NCBI GenBank assembly: GCA_026826555.1
Contig: JAKSZT010054304.1
Span: forward strand, 31,201,024-31,265,023
DNA length: 64,000 nt
Source: Tolypeutes matacus
Taxonomy: Eukaryota; Chordata; Mammalia; Cingulata; Chlamyphoridae
Direction: 5' to 3'
The position numbers were made by a program, and so were the translations under genes. This document shows positions 10,706-22,610 of the stretch, in pieces. The notes beneath the pieces were generated by a model. It was not told where the DNA came from. It made no database searches and was given only the letters and a program-made list of their open reading frames with translations. The stretch's first letter is position 1. Each line of letters begins with the position of its first letter.

Positions 10706-12289
10706 GGCAAAAGGGAGAATAGATATTGAGTTGAAAACTGACAGTGTCTTCTGTACCCATATAGCTAATAACTGAAAATGGTTTTCAGGAGCCATCAAAT
10801 CACGATCCAAGAGGGGTCACTGCCATGATATTTACTGCCAGTCATATTCCTCCAGAGAGAGAACAACTAGATGTTAAGATTGTTCTGCCTGAAGCCTAAA
10901 GACAGCTAATGTCTCTTGCTCTTCTTTGTCCAATATATACTATAAACAGATTCACTTACTATTTTAATATGTGCTTGGTACAAAAAGATTTGAATTTGTT
11001 TTACTTATACAAGAAAATTGGGGAGGATTAGATCTATATCTAAATTCTTTATGTAGATCAAAAAATTTTTCCTGACTGTTGTAAAGGGAAATCTGACTGC
11101 CAAGACTCGAATATATTCCCCTCCATCTTTATTTCATATGGTCTGGCTGAGCAGTAACTCTTTAACATAGCATATGCTGAAATGCATGTTTGTTGAATGA
11201 ATAAATATGCTTGGTGAAGCACGTACCTACCAAAATTATTCCCAATCAGAAAATGAATTCAAAATATAGACCTGTAAATAATTGTCCTCATGATGGAGAG
11301 TAATATGATAAAGCCAGGTAAAATTTTGTGTGATTGAATTCTACTAATTTGCAAGTCTCCAAATTATGAATTATAGAAATTGGGGGCTAATATTTAATTT
11401 AATTATTTCAATTCACATGATCATAAATAGCAAAAAAAATGACGAAACCATAAAGAAACAATAAAAATTTATACTCATGGACATTTTTAATTGAAGTAAA
11501 TTAAATTATGAGATTATTCAACACATTGAATATGAGCATAATATAAATGAGAATCTAAATATAAATCCTTTAGTGTCAAAAAGGTCTTCAAATAATTTCT
11601 TTTATATATATCATCTATATTTATTATACGTTTTATTTTATTATGACTTAGCCATATTCAATATGTTTTTAAAGTTTAACCCAATATTAGCCTACCTCAA
11701 ATGCATTGTATATTGACTTTTAAAGCATGCAATATGAAAGCATAATCAATACAATACACACATCCATTAGGTTGTTTTAGGAACCATGATTCTCTTTGAA
11801 GATTTATTTCATTTATATTTTAGCTTATATTTCTTTCACAGCCATATTAGCTTAATATTCATAAATATATAAAGCCAAGTCTTAGCTCTTAGCTATAATG
11901 CAAATGTGCACAAATTGCTTTCTCCCTATTTTTAATTTTCCTAGTTTTCAGCCTGTTGCTTGATTAATAAAGGTCTGCTGAATGCTAGTACTGCTTATCT
12001 GTCCCTTGCCTCCCCTTACCAAGGAACCTTATGACAGAAAGAATTTTGTTTCAGTTTTTTTTTCAGGCAATAATTGCTGCAACTAGAAGTGTACCCGGTG
12101 CATTGTACATGCTCCAAAACTATTCATGGAATTGAAATTTTAAACTAAATTTCAAAGTCAGAAATAGGGTCTAAAGACAGTAACTTAACCATCTGAAAGA
12201 CTTTTGTAGTTGAGTAGATGTCCACAGACATTTATAACATCCTATATCCTATGAGAATTTAGAAAGCTCTGGCATGAATTTGAGATTGG
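10706..12289. other. AT-rich stretch, nothing recognised
   Basis: No gene-like frame, RNA gene or clear repeat was seen. Most of it, especially 11,340-11,880, is very AT-rich. Confidence 0.5.
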
Positions 12290-12500
12290 TAGCAATGATG
12301 CAAACATTTATTCAATACTTAATATACTCCAGTCACTGTGACATACTTTGCATTCATTATCCCATATAATCTAAAAATATTACTATTATTGTCATTCAAC
12401 AAAAAGGAAACTGAAGTTTAGAGAGCTTAACTTGTTTTTATCCAAGATTTTGCAGCAATTGATGGTCTTACTTCAGAATCTAGCCACACTGATAATCTAT
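12290..12500 (-). repeat. MIR SINE
   Basis: Reverse-complement MIR order is clear: 'atttattcaatacttaatat', 'cactgtgacatactttgcat', 'cattatcccatataatcta', 'aaaaaggaaactgaagttta', 'gagagcttaactt' and 'tacttcagaatctagcc'. Confidence 0.75.
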
Positions 12501-13110
12501 ACTTGTGACTGTGAAACACCTCATTAAGTATAGACAGATGTAGGGTTGTCTTCCAGATCAAAACTACTCTAGGTTATCTTTCTCTGTAGATTCATAGTTG
12601 TACCTAAACCAGAGGAAAGTATATAAATATCAAGGTTTATATGATACACTTATTTCAGAAACTAAAATTAGTTTCACGATACTCCCCACTTTTCCTGTTG
12701 CTAAGAAACTGACAGTCCAAAGTTGTGTAAAAGCCATAACTTTTTGTTGAGAACGACAAAAAAATTGAAGTGCAGCAAAAATCTATTTAAAAAGAATCAC
12801 AAATTAAAGTAAATAAAACTCACTTAAAAAAATAGAGATCACCTATTTTTTGGCTTTTAATAAAAGAAATCTTGACATAAAAGTAAACTTTAAAACAAAA
12901 TTATAACATTGGCTTCATTCTCCTTGAAAAAAATCAAATACAAAAATACACAGTTGGTATATTTGTACCACTTGGAGTGTATATGGAGGGTTTTGGCAGA
13001 ACTCTTGTTGTTCTCTAAGTATATCTGATCAACATCACATACCTATTGCCAATTAACATTTTTTAATAACCCTATTCAGGAACATGGAGATATTTAAATA
13101 TTAATGTTAC

Positions 13111-13170
13111 TGATATGATATGATATGATATGATATGATATGATATGATATGATATGATATGATATGATA
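13111..13170. repeat. (TGATA)12 perfect pentanucleotide repeat
   Basis: Twelve uninterrupted copies of the unit TGATA. The perfect array suggests an actively mutating microsatellite in an otherwise decayed neighbourhood. Confidence 0.99.
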
Positions 13171-13789
13171 CATTTGCTGTTCTTATAATACTTTTCATGA
13201 AGTTATCTTTCAAAAATTTAAATATGTCAGTTATTTTCATATTTTATATAAATCTATTTGACATTTCCAATAACCTATTTTTTTTATACTACATGTTGGG
13301 TCTTTCTAAGGGTAAAACAGAAGGTTTTGAGTAATAACCAATGCAAATATATAGAATATTCACAAGAGATAATTCATGAGGTCATTATAAATACAAGGAT
13401 TATCTCAATATGAAATAAGGCACCTTATTGTTCTAGAAAGAATATGACATAATTGACTATATGGAGAAGATAAATGGAAGAGAAATATTGAGACTGCATT
13501 CTATTTTTTATAACAACTCACAAAAATAATCATTTCCCTGTAGAAAGCAAGATTATAGCTATTGTTCAGCTTGGTTCTGACCCATTGAAAGACAGCCAGA
13601 CAACAAATCATGTAAAAGTAGAAAAGTTTCCTACATGAAATTAGAGAATTAATTATTAGCTGTGGAAGATTTGGAATAAGATAAAATTGGAGTAAGTCCC
13701 TCCTTTGGCTGTCTAATTCCTAGGTTAAATATACCTAATTCCTAAAAGAGTTCAGCATAGTGACTCCTCAAGTTAGTTCTCATTATTCT

Positions 13790-14160
13790 TGACCTCCTAA
13801 TGTCTTCAACATTGTTGACCTCACCCTTTTTAAAAGTCTCTATGCTACAATTTTCTCCTTACTTCTTAACCAAAATATTGTTTATTACCTTTCCCTATTA
13901 TTTCCACAACAGTCACCCTAATAGAGACTCTCTTCACCTTGTGCATGTCTATAATCTGATTTCCTCCAGGTATCACCAGTCAGTGCCTCCTTGACTTTCA
14001 ATCCTCCCTTTACATTGCACAATCATAAAACATCATTATTAGCTATAGCACACTCTTCAAAGTATTAATCCCTCCTCCACCCCTCACTGCTTATGGAACA
14101 TATGTGTATGTTTTTCTCAATTAGATTGCAAATTTCTAGTTGAATAGGACCTACAATAAA
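13790..14160 (+). mobile_element. Probable L2 3' end fragment
   Basis: The 3' part, 'tttttctcaattagattgca' followed by 'aatttctagttgaataggac', parallels the L2 tail (the segment read as '...ctagattgtaagctcc...gggac'). The upstream T/C-rich part is compatible with decayed L2 ORF2 C-terminus. The call rests mainly on the 3' segment. Confidence 0.45.
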
Positions 14161-14199
14161 CTAGTTTTGTTGATAATGAGATTTTGAAAGTATAAAAAT

Positions 14200-14323
14200 A
14201 CACATCTTTCAAACAATACAGCTATTTATCAAAAACATCTCTAAATAAAACCTGTTAAATTACACATCTTTTAAATAATACAACTATTTATCAGAAACGA
14301 TCTTCAAATAAAACATATTGATT
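14200..14323. repeat. 62-bp tandem duplication
   Basis: Two head-to-tail copies, 14200-14261 and 14262-14323, each begin 'acacatctttcaaa' or 'acacatcttttaaa' and share 'ctatttatca' and 'aataaaac'. The copies differ at a modest number of positions, so the duplication is not recent. It is not part of a repeat I recognise. Confidence 0.9.
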
Positions 14324-14824
14324 AAGAATAAAAGAAGTACGTTTCAAAGTGTTTTATCATGCTCTTACAATTATTTTCTCATTCTTTTTTTAAAGTAGAA
14401 ATATCAAGACCGTTACATTGAATTTGTGACCCAATGTAACTTCCATATATTTTCCTCTTCTATTTGCTTAAAACTATCCTTTATTACTCCTATATTTTTG
14501 CAATTTGCTCTTTTTTCTTAAGTGAATTTTTACTTTTCCTCTCACTATACATATATCTCAAAATATCCTAAATATTCCAGCCTGTTCTTCATGATAAAAG
14601 CAACTCAGAAGTGAGTGGCACTAGCCAATTTCAAAATGTTGAAAAATCTTTAAAGTTAATTCAAAAATAAAATATATTTTTACATAAAGATTTGGCAAAA
14701 GAAAAAATTTAGCAACTAAAATGAGCTTGAATTTTGGTCACAGAGTCCTATGTATATCTTATTAAGAAATGGGTTTGATTGGAGTTTTGTATAGTAAAGA
14801 ATTTGGTTTTACTTTAAAAAAGCT

Positions 14825-15600
14825 CTGGCCTTTGTTCTTGTTTTTGGGAGGTAATCTATGTCATACTTGGTGGGAGTGTCTTCATTTAGGACAGAGGCTG
14901 ACCACACTCAACAGTCTTTAGGTAGGGGCTGGCCAAGCCAGAAAAACCAACCATAGGTTTTCAGGTGGAGACTTTAAGTCACGTAGCATCAGTGGAACTA
15001 GAGACCACATGGGCAATCAGTCAATCAAGCATGCCTATGTAATGATACCCAAATAAAAACTCTGGACAAAGAATCTTGAAGGAACTCCTGAGATTGATAA
15101 TACTCCCTGCATATTTTCACATCAATGCCTGGAGGGTAATGTATCCTGACTCCATGGAAGAGAACAATGGAAGCTTTTGTATTTGGAAGCCTCCCAGACT
15201 CCTCCAAATTCCTATGCCTTTTTTCCTTCAGCAGATTTTCTATATCCTTTCCCTGTAATAAAGGATAACCATGAACATGATAAGTTTCAATTCATTCTGT
15301 GAGTTTTTCCAGAGAATTATCAAATCTTAGGATGGTTTTCGTAAACTCTTCAACTTGAAGTTGGTGTCAGAAGCAAAGGTGGTCTTGTGTGAATTCTTCC
15401 TTTTAGCTTTATAGTTGGTTCCTAACTCTTTGCATTTTGGGTGAGAAGTCTTGGGCAGACATGGCAGTCTGGAGGACTGTAACCTCAAATTTTGCAGTTT
15501 AGCTAACTCCGGGTAGGGTTGTATAAGGTGTGGAAGATCACACTCTGTTCACTCAGAGGTGAGCTAGACAGATACTGTGAAGAAGAGGCAAAATCGGTGT
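14825..15600 (+). mobile_element. ERVL-type LTR plus start of internal region
   Basis: An LTR occupies about 14825-15361. It has U3-like sequence ('ggggctggccaagccag', 'cacatgggcaatcagtcaat'), a TATA-like 'aataaaaactctgg' near 15050 and an AATAAA signal near 15257. Right behind it, at 15362, is 'tggtgtcagaagc', which reads as a primer-binding site complementary to the 3' end of tRNA-Leu, as in ERVL elements. Leader sequence continues to about 15545-15600. No viral gene follows. The remnant is noncoding; the LTR subfamily name is uncertain. Confidence 0.7.
15362..15379 (+). promoter_or_regulatory. Fossil primer-binding site (tRNA-Leu type)
   Basis: 'tggtgtcagaagcaaagg' lies immediately after the LTR end. 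The first 12 bases agree with the tRNA-Leu complementary site used by ERVL elements. Positions beyond that have diverged. It fixes the LTR/internal boundary and the element's orientation. Confidence 0.65.
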
Positions 15601-18600
15601 AAGCACCTATGAAGGTCTCACCTGTCTTACATCTGCCTGCCAAACTTTGTGCTGCTTTAATTTGTGGGCCTCAAACCTGATTCCAGCTTAATCATCCTTA
15701 TGATCCTTCACATCCTGAGGTTTTGCAACCCAGCTTTGATTTAAGAAAATAGTAGTGCCCTTGATACATAAACATATTGCCCTCAGACCCAAAGTGAGGC
15801 ATGATAGATGCTTATTTAAAAGGTAGCTTTGAGAGTTTATTTTTCCTAAGGAAAATCAAATCATCTGAATTCTTTTGCCATACAGATAATTTTTTCTAAA
15901 GTATTTTTGTCTTTAAGTTTAAAGAATCATCAAGAAAATTAGATTTTTTTTCTGTTTTTCATGTATCCACCCATTCATACGCTAGAGGCTATTTAGCTTG
16001 TCTATGAGAGAATCAAATCTTAAAATTGATCCCCATCCTTTATTTAAATTTGAAATATTAAGAAACTCTCATTACATTGATTCCTTTATAATCAAAAGGG
16101 AAAATGAAAGAAATAATATGCATGTTTTAACAACATTACATTTACAAATGTTAAAATTAATCTCGGCACTTTGAAAGAACCATCAAACTATAAAATCAGT
16201 TATTTCCTGCCCAGCAATTTCTGATTGAATTAATTGAGTTAATAGATATAAAATCTAGTACTCTCTTTTTTTAGTATATTTTTTCTACAGAGACAAAAAA
16301 AACTGATACGAAATATTAAGTTAAAAATGTTGGTCATATTGATTAAATAAAAATCACTTCGGTAATATTTATAATTGAATTTGAAGATGAGCAATACAAG
16401 TGTCTATCCCATGACTGTGTTCTGCCTAAATTTAATTCTAAAAATACCTTATTATAAGGAATGCATATTTGACATAAAACTATATCCAGAAGTTACTTAT
16501 ACCAAGTTGCGAAATCTGAGGTTAATAGAACACTGAGAACAAATCCTATCTCCCTCACCCACTCCCCTAGTTTTCATGTATTTTCTCTGTACAGTTCCTA
16601 AGATTTAAAAGTTGCACACACAAACAAACATACACATACATAATTACATATATATGCACAAGTGTGGATATGCATATTTAATATATATACACATCTATTT
16701 ATATATGAGTGTGTATTATGTTCCTAAAAACTAGTAAGAAAGCAATGGCTCTCCACACAAAACAGTTAATGCACAAATACTGGTGTATAGGCTAACGCTA
16801 ACTGCAAGAAAACAAAATTCCCTACTTAGAAAAGAATATTTCCAGATCAATATATAACTGTCATTTGAGAGCATTCCATGTTTTGGAATTATTTGGTTCT
16901 CGTAAGAGGTAATATAAATATCAGCTATGGTGGTACAATATGCTTGCAAGCAAACCAAATTTGTAGGCCAAAGAAGATTTCTATAAGGAACCTATGTATG
17001 AATCTTAAATAAGATTCAATAGGTAAACAAACAGTTTTGCATGCAGTTATGTCTTAACACAACTAAAAATATTCAAGATGGAGCATGTGGTAGTGTCTTG
17101 AAGCAACAATGGACACACACAGAGGCTCTCAGAGTTCTCCAGTTTGAGATGGCATTGTCTGTCAATCATTTGGCCACAATTATGTCCCCAATTACCCCAC
17201 CATGTCGCACTCACTGAATAGCCTCTGTTTTACCATCCCTGACTCTTGTGAACAGGTGTACAAGACGTGTGAAAAAAGTTGGAAATTGTCAGAGCTTGGA
17301 ATGATGCAATAACTGATTGCCTGCAGGGAAAAAGGAAACATTTGGTTCAGGAAGCAAATTCAATTTGAGAAGATTTCCCAACCTCATCTTAAGAGCAGGC
17401 TAAAACCCAATGCTTAACAATCCTTCGGTTTGTAATATTGGGTTAAACAAATTGATCAATGCTTTCATCTTAGACCATTTATTAAACATTTTATATATAT
17501 GGTCACAGTCGCAGAACTAGGCCATTTCTAATTAAAGCATGAATTGTCCACATAAATTTCAGTATAGTATGAGGATTTAATAAATTTCTCTTCAGAAGAA
17601 TGAAGACTTCAATCCTTCAGTTGTTGAACGTATCATCAAACCATCATCCTTGTCAAAAATCTTATCGTTATTTAAAAGTAAACACCACTGCCATTTATCC
17701 AGGTATCACCTTTCTCATTCAAATGTCCGGCAAGGAGAGTTAAGATTTTAAAGATTGCTGAGTCTGAACAAGGATGTTAGCAAAAGATGATGTTTCCTGT
17801 GGGATTTCAGCCCGTCCAGCATCTTTGGTTTCTATTTCAGTTTCCAGAAAGAAGTCAGAATAAGCTTGTTCGGTGAAGCCTCTTGAGTGCAGAGGTGTTA
17901 GTTTCCTGCTCTTACGACTTTAGCAAAAACAATAGTTGCATTGTTCTCACGTAATATAAAAAGAATGACAGATATCATCCTGGTAGTAACTTTTCTACTG
18001 ACAACTACACAAACCTTTAACCCAACACTAACTGTAATCAGAAAGCAAATTGTTCACTTTGCAATCCAATAAATTGCTAATCACTACATTATTTATATGT
18101 ACTCCCAACAATTGCTATCCTATTTCTTATCAAAAGTGTCTTATTTTGAGTACTAGCTGAGGTTGAAAAGTTACAGTAATGAGTAGCTTATTCATCAATA
18201 ATATGAGAGGGTATTTGAACAAGTGTCTTTTTAAAAATTTATTGTTATTTGAGGTGGTGTAAAGTGAAACCAGGTTATTAGAGGTAAAACACTAGCTTTT
18301 AATAGATTCATTAGTCCTTCTATGACTAATGAACTAATGTCACCTTTTTAAACATATGGCTGGAAATTAATCTAATTATTTTACTTTATTTAAACATATG
18401 AAGAAACTTAACATTGCATATAAGAACTGTCACAGCAAAGGAGATCCTGTGTCCAGGATTAAGCATGGTAACAATAAACAGTTTATGAAAAGTAATTGGC
18501 TCTCCATGCTGTGAATCTCATCACCATTTCCCGGAATCAGTTGCATATGTGGCTACATAAATAAATAATTTGTTTAGATAATATGTCACAACACATAAAG

Positions 18601-20224
18601 GACATGTCCTAATTATTGAGATTTGATGAGGCCTGAAATCACTCTGTCCATCTTTTATAAGATTTGTTAATTTTTAAGCCCCCAAATTCTACTATTCTCA
18701 GCTGATCCTCACACAAAACTTTCCATATACCCCTCATTATTCACAAAGATTGTGAATTTACATAGCGTTTGATATTTCCTTACATAGGGCTGCTATCAAA
18801 TGTATGCAATATTTTCATGGTTTTTAAAGTTTGGGTTTAGTAATTCTTTTTCATTTTATTTTCAAAATGTTTGTAAGAAATGGCTAGAGTTGTAATGTTT
18901 TCTTGATGTTGTTGCTCATATAGAAATACTGAGCCACAGAGTTGAGGAAACAGTCTATAATGATGCAGTCAAGTGAAGAAATGTGTGCACAGAACCTTGA
19001 CATTTAGAATGGGCATAAGACATTGTGGGGGAATGAAGCCTGACGGGACACAAAGGGTGGGCTATGTGAGAAAGATACTTGGAAAAGTGATGGGAGGCAA
19101 AATTATGCAGGCAGTTGAAGGAAAGGTTGTATTTTACTTTTTTATGTATTTTACTTTTAATAGACTGTTATATCTTCCTGGAGAAAGAAAACAATGTTTA
19201 GGAAGTCCATTATAAGACTACTATGAAGAATAGATTGGAGGTGTGATATGAGCATTCTTCATTCTCTATGATATCACATTCAATGAGGCCTTTTCTGGCT
19301 ATCCACTTAAAATTGCAAATTCTGCCTCAAATATATGTGTGTGTGTGTGTGTGTGTATGCCCTATTTACTTTCCTTGATGCATTTTTCTACATAGTACTT
19401 ATCACCATCCAAAATGATATGTTTATATGCATTTATTTATTTACCTTATACATCCTTCAACAGAATTCAGTTTCCATAAGAAAAGGCAGTTTTATTTTTG
19501 TTGTTTTCCCACTGTTGTAATTCTAGAAACCAGAATTTTCTCAAGCACATAGAAAAAGTCAAGATATAGTCATTGGATATTTACAAATCAATTAATGATT
19601 AATTTAAGAAAAAATGCTTAAAATGCTATATTATCAAATATTTTAATAACTGTATCAAATATGATCTAAAGAGTTATATGACATACAAGAATATTCAAGA
19701 ATATTAATTTTTGGGAGTTTTTTAAACCTTTGAGGGCTATGTGAACAATTTTAATTGTCCTCATAAACTGTCATACCGAAATAAAGCTGAAGTCTCAGAA
19801 GGTAAATATGAAATTTTTATAATTGTAAATCATACAATAAAATTAGGTATTTACAGTCACCCTCACAAGTAGTAATACATTCTAATATTATTGAAAAGTA
19901 TAAAACATTAAGAAACATAAATATAATCTTGCATTATCCCACAGATTAAAATGAATCACTCTTAATATTTTGAGCATGGATCTATCTCTTCAGGATTTTA
20001 AAAATAATTTTGAAAATATATTTGGAGTCCAATTGTCTTAAAAATGTTATATCATGGTTATTTTTCCTTAATATTGTATAATTAGCATTTTGAAGGTCAT
20101 TAAAATAGCTCAACATTTCTATTTATTGATATTCTTTATAGCTTTCAACAAATATTGTGGTTTGTTTTTAATTTTGATCACTTTCAAAAATTTCCAAGTT
20201 TCTTGAAGTTATTCATTTAGTTAA
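15601..20224. other. Long AT-rich stretch, little recognised
   Basis: No coding gene or RNA gene was seen. Position 17,050-17,420 is less AT-rich and carries no repeat I know. It could be single-copy, perhaps conserved, noncoding DNA, but that is untested. A TG repeat sits at 19336-19356. Confidence 0.45.
19336..19356. repeat. (TG)n microsatellite
   Basis: About ten uninterrupted TG units follow an ATATA lead-in. The open frame starting with MCVCVC nearby is produced by this repeat. Confidence 0.97.
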
Positions 20225-20330
20225 TATTTCTGAAAATATTTTCTGAATTCTTACTAAGTGTCAGACATTCTGCTAAGGTTATAAAAATGAGCAAAATTGT
20301 CATGGACCTATACATGTGGAGCATGTTTTC
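20225..20330 (+). repeat. L2/MIR-type 3' end fragment
   Basis: 'gaattcttactaagtgtcag' followed by 'acattctgctaaggttataa' and 'aaatgagcaaaattgtcatg' follows the L2 3'-end pattern (activity-type 'gtgccaggcactgtgctagg...gcagtgaacaagac'). It is short and diverged. Confidence 0.5.
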
Positions 20331-20624
20331 TTATGAAAGAGCAGATATGGATCATTATACAATTAAAAAAACAGATTGTCATTATTACTATAAAAGGAAG
20401 AGATAGTAACTGAGAGAACATATTAAATGATAATTGTAAATATTAATTTTTATCATTATGTTAAAGAAAGAAGTTTCCAGTATACTTAGATACTTATAGC
20501 TATCTATATAATTGTGCCTATTTTATTATTTGCCATTTAAGAACTTAAAGTATGGATACTTAGTTATGTGAATCATTGGTGCTTTAAGATCATAAATAAA
20601 ATGTGTTAAAATATTATGTATAAC

Positions 20625-20836
20625 AGCAGAGTGGATCTAGCTCAAGTGGTTGAGTGCCTGCTTCCCATGTACAAAGTCCCAAGTTCGATCCCCGGTACCT
20701 CCTAAAAACAAAACAAACAAACAAATGAAAAAAACAACTCGGGGGGGTGTGATGGTGAAGCTCAGTGTTTGAGGGCCAGCTTCCTACATATGAGGTCCCA
20801 AGTTCAATCCCTGGCCCTGGTACCTCCAAAAAAAAG

Positions 20837-20864
<28 letters not shown>
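20625..20864 (+). mobile_element. Dimeric tRNA-derived SINE (DAS type) with TA tail
   Basis: Two SINE heads lie in tandem. Unit 1 (about 20625-20740) has an A-box-like 'tagctcaagtggttgag' and a B box 'agttcgatcc' at 20682-20691, then an A-rich 'caaacaaacaaa' tail. Unit 2 (about 20741-20835) has 'gaagctcagtgtttgag' and a decayed B box 'agttcaatcc' at 20801-20810. Both units end with the 'ggtacctcc' motif. The tail runs into a TA microsatellite at 20837-20864. This layout is typical of armadillo DAS SINEs. The minus-strand open frames here are SINE sequence. Confidence 0.85.
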
Positions 20865-20868
<4 letters not shown>

Positions 20869-22069
20869 ACATGTCCTGGTAAAAACCATGAGAATTTAGA
20901 GTAAGAATCATGAAAATAAATTTTAAGCATGAGTATTATGAACAGAAAAATTTCTGCTTCATCAAGAATTTTCTTAATGTATAATTTTGTTTTCATTTTA
21001 CATGCATCTATTTGCTTGTCAAAGTTAACACTTTTTGGAATGTTCACATAAAATTTTCTAAATAATAATATGAAGAGTCTAAGACACTTTTCAAAGTGCC
21101 CACATCTTTGATATGTCTTAAAGTACATCACCTCAAAAGCAACTTGTTCTTTTAAATCATAGGATACATGCAATTACTGGAATTAGGGAAAATATATATT
21201 GTTTATGACAGCATTTATCTTAAATATTATATGTTTTTATATCCTTCTCTATGTGATTTAATAGTATATCAAGTTTTTAAACACTAATGTGTGTGTGTGT
21301 GTTATGAATTTGGTGAACAAACATTTTATGAACATATGCCTAAATTGTTTCTCCTTTTGTTTTTTTATGTAAAAAATGGTATATAAGATTTTTAATTTTC
21401 ATGAGTGGAAAAGGAAACAAACAAAACATTTAATTTTCTAATTTATTCAATGTTATCTTAATTTTTTATTTGGAAACATGCTAAGTACTTAAGAGAGTTA
21501 AATCTCTTAACAGGCTAATATTTTTAAATGTTTTTGAGTAACGTCTGCTTTGGTGTGTTAATATTGCAAAGTTTACCTACAGAAATAGGTAAAATTCAGG
21601 TCCCCAACAAACAAATAAGAATATAATTTTACCACATAACAGATGTATATAATTTACTCAAATTTAATAAAACGTAGAATTATATTAGAAAGCAAAATCA
21701 TAGTCACTCAGGAAAAATAAAGGTTCTCTGGAACATGCAATAATTTTTAAAAGTTGATTCTAAAACTTTAGCAAATGTCTACATATCATTTATGTGCATA
21801 AACTCCCATAATAGTTCAAAATCCACCACAATTGTAATTAAATTGAACCTTCAACCTCGCACAGAATTAAATTACTTTCCAGAGAAAAAGTAAATCAGTC
21901 ATTAAAATTATAAGCACCAACTTTGGATCCAAAATCCTGAGGCTTAAAAAAAAGTAATAGTTAATTCTAAGACATATTCCTCATTCTAAGGCTTTCAAAT
22001 AGTAGTTGTTAAGCTCTTTTAAAAAAGTCAGAGTCATCTGTGAATGTTTTTAGACATTAGTGGCTAACA

Positions 22070-22215
22070 TGGTATCTGGGTTTGAATACAGGCACTAGCA
22101 CCTGCTAGCTTTGTATTCTTTGGAGAAATATTATATAACTACACTGAGCTCTAGTTTCCACACTGAAAAATTTACTAGATACAATTTTTGAGAAAATCAA
22201 ATGTGTTCATAAGTA
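22070..22215 (+). repeat. MIR SINE
   Basis: Plus-orientation MIR landmarks: 'tctgggtttgaatacaggca', 'cctgctagctttgtattctt', 'gagctctagtttccacact', then 'aagtgcttagcacataagc'. This is the standard order from the tRNA-like part to the core and 3' end. Confidence 0.7.
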
Positions 22216-22439
22216 TGAAGTGCTTAGCACATAAGCCTCTGCTTGCTTTTTTTTTTTTTACTACTCCTTCATATTTCTTTTATGGTTTTTCTTTACATTC
22301 TTTTCTTTTTCCTTGCTATTTTTCAAACTATTTAGCCCTTTATATTTTTCTGGATACCCACACAATGAGTTGTCCTTTTAGCACCTATTTCTAGAAAGTG
22401 CCCCTTTCCTGCCCATTTTCCCTGACATCTCATCAGATG

Positions 22440-22610
22440 ATTGGATTTAAGTCCTAACTCCATCACTTAATAGTTGTATGACCTGGGATGGATATGTTAA
22501 TTTCTCTAAATCTCAGCCTCTTAATCTATATAGTGGAGATCATGTGGGACTTATCTCATGGTATAATTTGAGAGTTACAAAAGTCAATTTTGAAGCATTT
22601 AGAGCTGCCC
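22440..22610 (+). repeat. MIR SINE
   Basis: A second plus-strand MIR follows closely: 'ttaagtcctaactccatcac', 'ttaatagttgtatgacctgg', 'tctctaaatctcagcctctt' and 'cttatctcatggtataattt'. The 67-codon open frame over it is chance. Confidence 0.72.

Noticed and set aside
13111..13170. Regular short repeats, considered as a CRISPR-like array
   Set aside because: Contiguous 5-bp units without spacers in a mammalian genome; a microsatellite.
20625..20700. tRNA-like sequence with A and B boxes
   Set aside because: It is a DAS SINE head: no cloverleaf-forming acceptor stem, followed by an A-rich tail and a second SINE unit.
20784..21173. 129-codon open frame, minus strand
   Set aside because: It is built partly from SINE and TA-repeat sequence; the remainder resembles no protein and the flanks are AT-rich noncoding.
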